From contig CAAGEZ010000072.1 in NCBI GenBank assembly GCA_900768995.1, positions 1-35,669 on the forward strand: a stretch of DNA of 35,669 nucleotides, given 5' to 3'. Positions 31,777 to 35,669 of the stretch are shown here, piece after piece. The notes under the pieces are model-generated. The model searched no databases. It was given only the letters and a program-made list of their open reading frames with translations, and was not told the DNA's origin. Every line of letters starts with the position of its first letter. Positions within the stretch are counted from its first letter, which is position 1. The position numbers and the translations under genes are program-made. Source of the stretch: Oscillospiraceae bacterium (GTDB lineage Bacteria > Bacillota > Clostridia > Oscillospirales > Ruminococcaceae).

Positions 31777-32412
31777 TTAAGCTTTCTTAACGCAGTCAAC
31801 GATAGTAACGATGCCGTTCTTAGGACCGGGGATAGCACCCTTAACTGCGATAAGATTGTTTTCAACGTCGATCTTTACGATCTCGAGGTTCTGAACAGTA
31901 ACCTTTTCAGCACCCATGTGACCGGGGAGAGCCTTGCCCTTAAAGATTCTTGAAGGGGAAGAGCACGCACCCATAGAACCTGCCTGTCTTGCAACAGGGC
32001 CTGTACCGTGAGTTTCCTTCAGTCTGTGGTTGTTGTTTCTCTTGATAGTACCCTGGAAGCCCTTACCCTTGGAAGTACCGCTTACATCAACGATGTCGCC
32101 TACCTCAAAAGTATCAGCCTTCAGAACGTCACCCACATTAAGAGATTCAGCATTATCAAGTCTGAACTCCTTGAGGGTTCTCTTGAGAGCAACGTCAGCC
32201 TTTGCAAAGTGACCCTTTACAGGCTTGTTGACGAGCTTCTCTCTGATGTCGCCGAAACCGCACTGAACTGCGCTGTAACCGTCATTTTCAACGGTCTTCT
32301 TCTGAACAACAACGCAGGGGCCGGCTTCAACAACGGTAACAGGAATAACCTTTCCTGCTTCATCGAAAATCTGTGTCATACCGATTTTCTTACCGATGAT
32401 TGCCTTTGTCAT
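31777..32412 (-). CDS. rplC: 50S ribosomal protein L3
   Basis: 211 aa. AIIGKKIGMTQIFDEAGKVI at the N-terminus and the tip loop GSMGACSSPSRIFKGKALPG that reaches towards the peptidyl-transferase centre. The 105-nt spacer to rpsJ contains small inverted repeats (for example TTGATG/CATCAA near the ribosome binding site) and no gene. Confidence 0.98.
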   Translation of the reverse strand: MTKAIIGKKIGMTQIFDEAGKVIPVTVVEAGPCVVVQKKTVENDGYSAVQCGFGDIREKLVNKPVKGHFAKADVALKRTLKEFRLDNAESLNVGDVLKADTFEVGDIVDVSGTSKGKGFQGTIKRNNNHRLKETHGTGPVARQAGSMGACSSPSRIFKGKALPGHMGAEKVTVQNLEIVKIDVENNLIAVKGAIPGPKNGIVTIVDCVKKA

Positions 32413-32517
32413 ATTTTTTCCTCCCTATAGGTTATTGGTTGATGCATAACATCAACATTGACCCCACATTTCCTGACATCTTTGCAGCTGCTTTACACAG
32501 CTTACGGGGAAATCGGA

Positions 32518-32832
32518 TTACTTGATTTCCATTACGATGTCAACGCCTGCGGGAAGCTCAAGACCCTGAAGAGCCTCTGTGGTCTTGGCAGTAGGTCTGA
32601 GAACGTCGATAAGTCTCTTATGAGTTCTGAGTTCAAACTGCTCACGGCTATCCTTGTACTTGTGTACAGCACGGAGAATTGTAACGATCTCCTTGTCTGT
32701 AGGAAGGGGGATAGGACCGGAAACTCTTGCACCGCTGCGCTTAGCCGCATCAACAATCTTAGCTGCTGCTGCGTCAACTACAGCGTGATCATAACCCTTG
32801 ATCTTGATTCTGATTTTTTCATTGACTGCCAT
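32518..32832 (-). CDS. rpsJ: 30S ribosomal protein S10
   Basis: 104 aa. EKIRIKIKGYDHAVVDAAA, SGPIPLPTDKEIVTILRAVH and FELRTHKRLIDVL are diagnostic. S10 (NusE) also works with NusB in antitermination. It is the first gene of the cluster; ATG 32832 follows AGGAGG. tuf and fusA are not upstream. Confidence 0.98.
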   Translation of the reverse strand: MAVNEKIRIKIKGYDHAVVDAAAAKIVDAAKRSGARVSGPIPLPTDKEIVTILRAVHKYKDSREQFELRTHKRLIDVLRPTAKTTEALQGLELPAGVDIVMEIK

Positions 32833-33157
32833 TAAAATCGCCTCCTGAAATTATTTAAAGATGGGGACGAGTTTGCAACACCCAATATTTATCTGTATCC
32901 GCACACGCCGTATGTTCATCACACGCCGCCGTGTGTTTCGTGATAAACGACATAAAAAATCCCGAAAACACATAATATGTTTCGGGTTGCCGCAAGCACA
33001 CAAATGCTCACCTACAGATATAATTACCTGTGGTTTGAGACACTAACTGTGTTCGGTATTACAGCCGCCCGGTTTCAAATCGGACATACTCTGCGGAAAT
33101 TCCCTTACAAACCGTAAGCAACCTTCCGCTTCATCGCATATCATTCGCAGTCACGCA
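32833..33157 (-). promoter_or_regulatory. S10-operon 5' leader with attenuator
   Basis: About 325 nt of untranslated RNA. Near its 5' end GCGGAA/TTCCGC and CTTAC/GTAAG form a hairpin (~33094-33129). An intrinsic terminator follows at 32986-32954. Further on CACACG/CGTGTG form a hairpin with a GCGG loop (32921-32936). GGTTGC in the first hairpin (33123-33118) is complementary to GCAACC at the base of the terminator (32990-32985), a possible antiterminator. It contains no coding frame I would support. The remaining 33193-33269 shows nothing but AT-rich spacer. Confidence 0.6.
32954..32986 (-). terminator. Intrinsic terminator within the rpsJ leader
   Basis: On the - strand CCCGAAA pairs with TTTCGGG (inner CATA/TGTG with one bulge) and ATTTTTTA follows. 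It lies ~170 nt after the promoter and ~120 nt before rpsJ, so read-through must be regulated or partial. Confidence 0.8.
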
Positions 33158-33163
33158 AGTAGT

Positions 33164-33192
33164 ATTATAACATACTTTTCCGTGCTTTGCAA
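33164..33192 (-). promoter_or_regulatory. Promoter of the S10 operon
   Basis: On the - strand, TTGCAA (33192-33187), a 17-nt spacer and perfect TATAAT (33169-33164). Confidence 0.85.
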
Positions 33193-33269
33193 GCATTTTG
33201 CAGGATCATATATGCAGAATTTCGCAGATTTTATCAGGCATATTTTGTGCATATCTTACAAAATGCATA

Positions 33270-33758
33270 TCAATACATCATTTCGCCGTTCTCATCGACC
33301 TTTAATCCCACAAAACCTTCAAGGTTATATCCAATAAAAATCGCTTCAATATTTTTCCCGAACCGTTCCTTGATTATTCCGTCGTCAACAAGGCTCAGAT
33401 ACGCATTCATCACACATTGATAGTATTTTGTCACAGCAGTGCAGTCCATATCGCCGTATCCCTTGAAATCGCACCACATCTCCACCGAGCCGTCCACCGC
33501 AGAATTATCGTTCACACAGGCAAAACGGAACTTTTTCCAGTCATCGGGACTGTTCCCCTTTTCTTTCAGCTGCTTTTCGGTGTTGTAGCCGATATATCCG
33601 TCTCCCCCGTCAAGTGAAAAAGCAAGGGAGCATATGCCGTTGTCGCACATCTCGTTTATCTCGTCGGCTATCCACTTTTTCAATGAAAAAATAAGCGCCC
33701 TGTCGTATTCGTCCTCAGGCTCGCAGCCGAATCTTTCAATTATTTCAGCAGTTTTCAT
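33270..33758 (-). CDS. Uncharacterised protein, 162 aa
   Basis: I do not recognise the family. A soluble, acidic protein with no signal peptide or membrane helix. It starts MKTAEIIERFGCEPEDEYDR, has a central beta-type stretch ICSLAFSLDGGDGYIGYN, several Cys and Trp residues, and ends GFVGLKVDENGEMMY. The layout is loosely reminiscent of DUF4303-like immunity-type proteins, but this is weak. ATG 33758 follows GAGGTG. It lies 70 nt downstream of proS, past a terminator-like hairpin, and its codon use looks ordinary for the genome. Confidence 0.7.
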   Translation of the reverse strand: MKTAEIIERFGCEPEDEYDRALIFSLKKWIADEINEMCDNGICSLAFSLDGGDGYIGYNTEKQLKEKGNSPDDWKKFRFACVNDNSAVDGSVEMWCDFKGYGDMDCTAVTKYYQCVMNAYLSLVDDGIIKERFGKNIEAIFIGYNLEGFVGLKVDENGEMMY

Positions 33759-33776
33759 CGCCGCACCTCATTTATC

Positions 33777-33815
33777 AAAACGGCTGCCGCAAGAGTGCCC
33801 CCTTGACAGCAGCCG
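33777..33815 (-). terminator. Terminator-like hairpin after proS
   Basis: On the - strand CGGCTGC (33815-33809) pairs with GCAGCCG (33787-33781), with inner CAAG/CTTG, followed by TTTT. It may allow read-through into the downstream gene. Confidence 0.75.
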
Positions 33816-33828
33816 AACATCATTCAGA

Positions 33829-35274
33829 TCAATATGCCTTGCCCCAGTAAACCATATACTTGGCAGGCTTGCCGCAGCATACGCACTTGTCGGAAAGCTG
33901 CTCCTGGTCGAAAGGAATGCATCTTGAACCAACGCCTGTCTTTTCCTTTACCTCGTCCTCGCAGGCTTCCTCGCCGCACCACATAGCCTTGATAAATCCG
34001 TCGCCGTTCTTTTCAAGAGCTTCGGTTATCTCGTCCATTGTCACGCAGGAATATGTGCGTCTCTCACGGTTTTCGAGAGCCGCCTGATAAAGTCCGTCGT
34101 GGACTTCCTTAAGCTTGGTGTTGACAGTCTCAGCAAGTCCCTCCAGGGAAACAAAGCTCTTCTCTCTGTTGTGACGGGTAACGATAACGCACTGATTCTG
34201 CTCAATGTCCTTGGGACCAATCTCAATACGTACAGGAACGCCCTTCATCTCATACTCGGCAAACTTCCAGCCGGGGGTGTTGTCGCTGTCATCGACCTTT
34301 ACACGGATACCCGCAGCCTTAAGAGCCTCGGCAACCTCATTAGCCTTTTCAAGAACGCCCTCCTTGAACTGCTGAACGGGAACGATAACTGCCTGAATGG
34401 GAGCTACCGCAGGAGGAAGAACAAGACCGTTGTTGTCGCCGTGGGTCATAATAACAGCGCCGATAAGACGTGTTGTAACGCCCCAGGAGGTCTGATGAGG
34501 ATAAACCTTCTTGTTGTCCTTGTCGGTGTACATAATGTCGAAAGCCTTAGCAAAGCCGTCGCCGAAGTAGTGTGATGTACCTGCCTGAAGAGCCTTACCA
34601 TCGTGCATAAGAGCTTCAATGGCATATGTGGAAACAGCGCCCGCAAACTTGTCGCTCTCGGTCTTTCTGCCCTTGACAACAGGCATAGCAAGACTTTCCT
34701 CGCAGAACTGCGCATACACGTTCAGCATACGCTCAGTCTCCGCAATAGCCTCCTCAGCAGTAGCGTGAATGGTGTGACCCTCCTGCCAGAGGAACTCTCT
34801 TGAGCGGAGGAAAGGACGGGTGGTCTTTTCCCATCTCACAACGCTTACCCACTGGTTGTACAGCTTAGGCAGGTCTCTGTAGGAATGAACGATGTTAGAG
34901 TAATGCTCGCAGAAAAGTGTCTCGGAGGTGGGGCGGACGCAAAGCCTGTCCTCCAGCTTCTCATTGCCGCCGTAAGTTACCCAGGCAACCTCGGGAGCGA
35001 AGCCCTCAACGTGATCCTTTTCCTTCTGCAAAAGGCTCTCGGGAATGAACATAGGCATACAAACATTCTCGTGACCCGTAGCCTTGAACATACCGTCAAG
35101 TATGCGCTGGATATTCTCCCAGATAGCATATCCGTAGGGTCTTATGACCATACAGCCCTTAACGCTTGTGTATTCTGTAAGCTCAGCCTTTTTGCATATG
35201 TCGGTGTACCACTTTGCAAAATCCTCGTCCATAGAGGTAATGGCGTCCACCATTTTCTTGTTATCCTTTGCCAT
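33829..35274 (-). CDS. proS: Prolyl-tRNA synthetase, archaeal/eukaryotic-type
   Basis: 481 aa class II enzyme that charges tRNA-Pro. It lacks the large editing insertion of the long bacterial form. Motif 2 region RPFLRSREFLWQEGHT, motif 1 near IRPYGYAIWENIQR, HQTSWGVTTRLIGAVIM near motif 3, anticodon domain from IQAVIVPVQQ, and a C-terminal zinc-type domain (CVCCGKPAKYMVYWGKAY) ending in the conserved Tyr. This form occurs in a subset of bacteria including many Clostridia. ATG 35274 has GGAG upstream. Its 5' leader carries a small ORF and an attenuator-like hairpin; no T-box consensus was seen. Confidence 0.97.
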   Translation of the reverse strand: MAKDNKKMVDAITSMDEDFAKWYTDICKKAELTEYTSVKGCMVIRPYGYAIWENIQRILDGMFKATGHENVCMPMFIPESLLQKEKDHVEGFAPEVAWVTYGGNEKLEDRLCVRPTSETLFCEHYSNIVHSYRDLPKLYNQWVSVVRWEKTTRPFLRSREFLWQEGHTIHATAEEAIAETERMLNVYAQFCEESLAMPVVKGRKTESDKFAGAVSTYAIEALMHDGKALQAGTSHYFGDGFAKAFDIMYTDKDNKKVYPHQTSWGVTTRLIGAVIMTHGDNNGLVLPPAVAPIQAVIVPVQQFKEGVLEKANEVAEALKAAGIRVKVDDSDNTPGWKFAEYEMKGVPVRIEIGPKDIEQNQCVIVTRHNREKSFVSLEGLAETVNTKLKEVHDGLYQAALENRERRTYSCVTMDEITEALEKNGDGFIKAMWCGEEACEDEVKEKTGVGSRCIPFDQEQLSDKCVCCGKPAKYMVYWGKAY

Positions 35275-35336
35275 ATCGGTAAAACTCCTTTGTATATAGA
35301 TGTATTTGTAACGGAAAGCTCCGCATATCGGTCAGT

Positions 35337-35370
35337 AAAAAAATTATCCCTGCACCCTTTCGGGAAACAG
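35337..35370 (-). terminator. Attenuator-like hairpin with T7 in the proS leader
   Basis: On the - strand CTG-TTT-CCC, a GAAA loop and GGG-TG-CAG (35370-35350), then GGATAA and T7 (35343-35337). An upstream GGGG (about 35378-35375) could pair with the CCC instead, giving a two-state arrangement. Stem strength is modest. Confidence 0.4.
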
Positions 35371-35394
35371 CCCCGTGGTATATCTAAAAAACAT
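35344..35394 (-). CDS. Putative 16-aa leader peptide upstream of proS
   Basis: ATG 35394 with GAGGAGG (35409-35403) 8 nt upstream, one of the best ribosome binding sites in the window, opens a 16-codon frame: MFFRYTTGLFPERVQG, stop TAA at 35346-35344. The frame runs through the hairpin and ends at the T7 tract, as leader peptides in attenuators do. It has a single Pro codon (position 11), less than classical amino-acid leader peptides. Not confirmed as translated. Confidence 0.45.
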   Translation of the reverse strand: MFFRYTTGLFPERVQG

Positions 35395-35427
35395 AAAAGC
35401 CGCCTCCTCGTGAATAAATACAGTATT

Positions 35428-35456
35428 ATTATATCACACCCGCAAATTTATTGCAA
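35428..35456 (-). promoter_or_regulatory. Promoter of proS
   Basis: On the - strand, TTGCAA (35456-35451), a 17-nt spacer and perfect TATAAT (35433-35428). The inferred start near 35421 gives a ~147-nt leader. Confidence 0.85.
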
Positions 35457-35490
35457 GAGCTTTCCGAAATTTTGCATATTCCGTGTGTCC

Positions 35491-35519
35491 TTGACATTTC
35501 TGCGGTTTGAGATTATAAT
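35491..35519 (+). promoter_or_regulatory. Promoter of the peptidase-S51-like gene
   Basis: Perfect TTGACA (35491-35496), a 17-nt spacer and perfect TATAAT (35514-35519). It diverges from the proS promoter, with 34 bp between the two -35 boxes. Confidence 0.88.
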
Positions 35520-35580
35520 TATAAAAACATTATTTGCTTTGACCCTACCGACAAATCGGAATTTATAAAGGAGAATATTG

Positions 35581-35669
35581 ATGAAACTATTTTTATGTTC
35601 GCACTTTTCAAGTGTAGGAAGTCTGATAAAGGAAGAAATTGAAAATAAGAAAGTCGCATTTATTCCAAC
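35581..35669 (+). CDS. Peptidase S51 (dipeptidase E)-like protein, 5' fragment
   Basis: Only the first 29 codons are inside the window. MKLFLCSHFSSVGSLIKEEI followed by NKKVAFIP resembles the N-terminal beta-strand and start of peptidase S51 family proteins, which have a class-I glutamine-amidotransferase-like fold and cleave Asp-X dipeptides. The catalytic Ser lies beyond the edge. ATG 35581 has AAGGAG 7 nt upstream. Confidence 0.6.
   Translation, partial: MKLFLCSHFSSVGSLIKEEIENKKVAFIP

Noticed and set aside
35275..35421. T-box riboswitch upstream of proS
   Set aside because: The conserved T-box sequence (AGGGTGGNACCGCG-like) is absent and the leader is too short for a standard T-box with Stem I.
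1..35669. tRNA, rRNA, CRISPR arrays, integrases or transposases
   Set aside because: None found in the gene list or intergenic regions; repeats seen are short palindromes, not spaced direct-repeat arrays.

Overview
The window comes from a low-to-mid-GC, Gram-positive Clostridia chromosome. I infer an Oscillospiraceae/Ruminococcus-like organism from the IspH-S1 fusion gene, a spoVAC sporulation gene, a KOW protein inside the ribosomal operon, an archaeal/eukaryotic-type prolyl-tRNA synthetase, many strong AGGAGG ribosome binding sites and TTGACA/TATAAT promoters with 17-bp spacers. No phage, insertion sequence, CRISPR array, rRNA or tRNA gene was seen.

Region 1 (1-6570, mostly + strand): a repeat-rich leader, polyphosphate kinase ppk, the rRNA 2'-O-methyltransferase rlmB, and a 1000-aa membrane protein. 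That protein has the fold order of a heavy-metal-type P-type ATPase, but the catalytic DKTGT motif is gone, and a long acidic N-terminus carries an (S/D)LDxILxxY repeat. Region 2 (6571-7900, - strand) encodes a cytosolic PocR-domain chemoreceptor followed by a YjfB-type small protein. Region 3 (8110-9368) holds a PP2C phosphatase convergent with spoVAC. Region 4 (9482-14410, + strand) is a tight run of housekeeping genes: a Cys-cluster/GNAT fusion, thyX, cmk, plsC, and ispH fused to ribosomal protein S1. The S1 half has its own perfect Shine-Dalgarno and in-frame ATG. Region 5 (14557-16749) has a highly expressed orphan sugar-type solute-binding lipoprotein, a long inverted repeat, and an HxlR regulator gene broken by an apparent 2-nt deletion.

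Region 6 (33192 down to 16759, - strand) is the complete S10-spc-alpha ribosomal cluster in canonical order: rpsJ, rplC, rplD, rplW, rplB, rpsS, rplV, rpsC, rplP, rpmC, rpsQ, rplN, rplX, rplE, rpsN, rpsH, rplF, rplR, rpsE, rpmD, rplO, secY, adk, map, a KOW gene, infA, rpmJ, rpsM, rpsK, rpsD, rpoA, rplQ. Two control regions stand out. One is a ~325-nt leader before rpsJ with an intrinsic terminator. The other is a consensus promoter with a ~148-nt structured leader between rpsQ and rplN, where most genomes have almost no gap. The two leaders share a 14-nt motif (13/14 identical).

Region 7 (33270-35669): an unrecognised protein, proS with a short leader peptide and attenuator-like sequence in its 5' UTR, and the first 29 codons of a divergent peptidase-S51-like gene. 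The strongest candidates for something undescribed are the pseudo-P-type ATPase, the internally initiated S1, the paired ribosomal leaders and the proS leader peptide.
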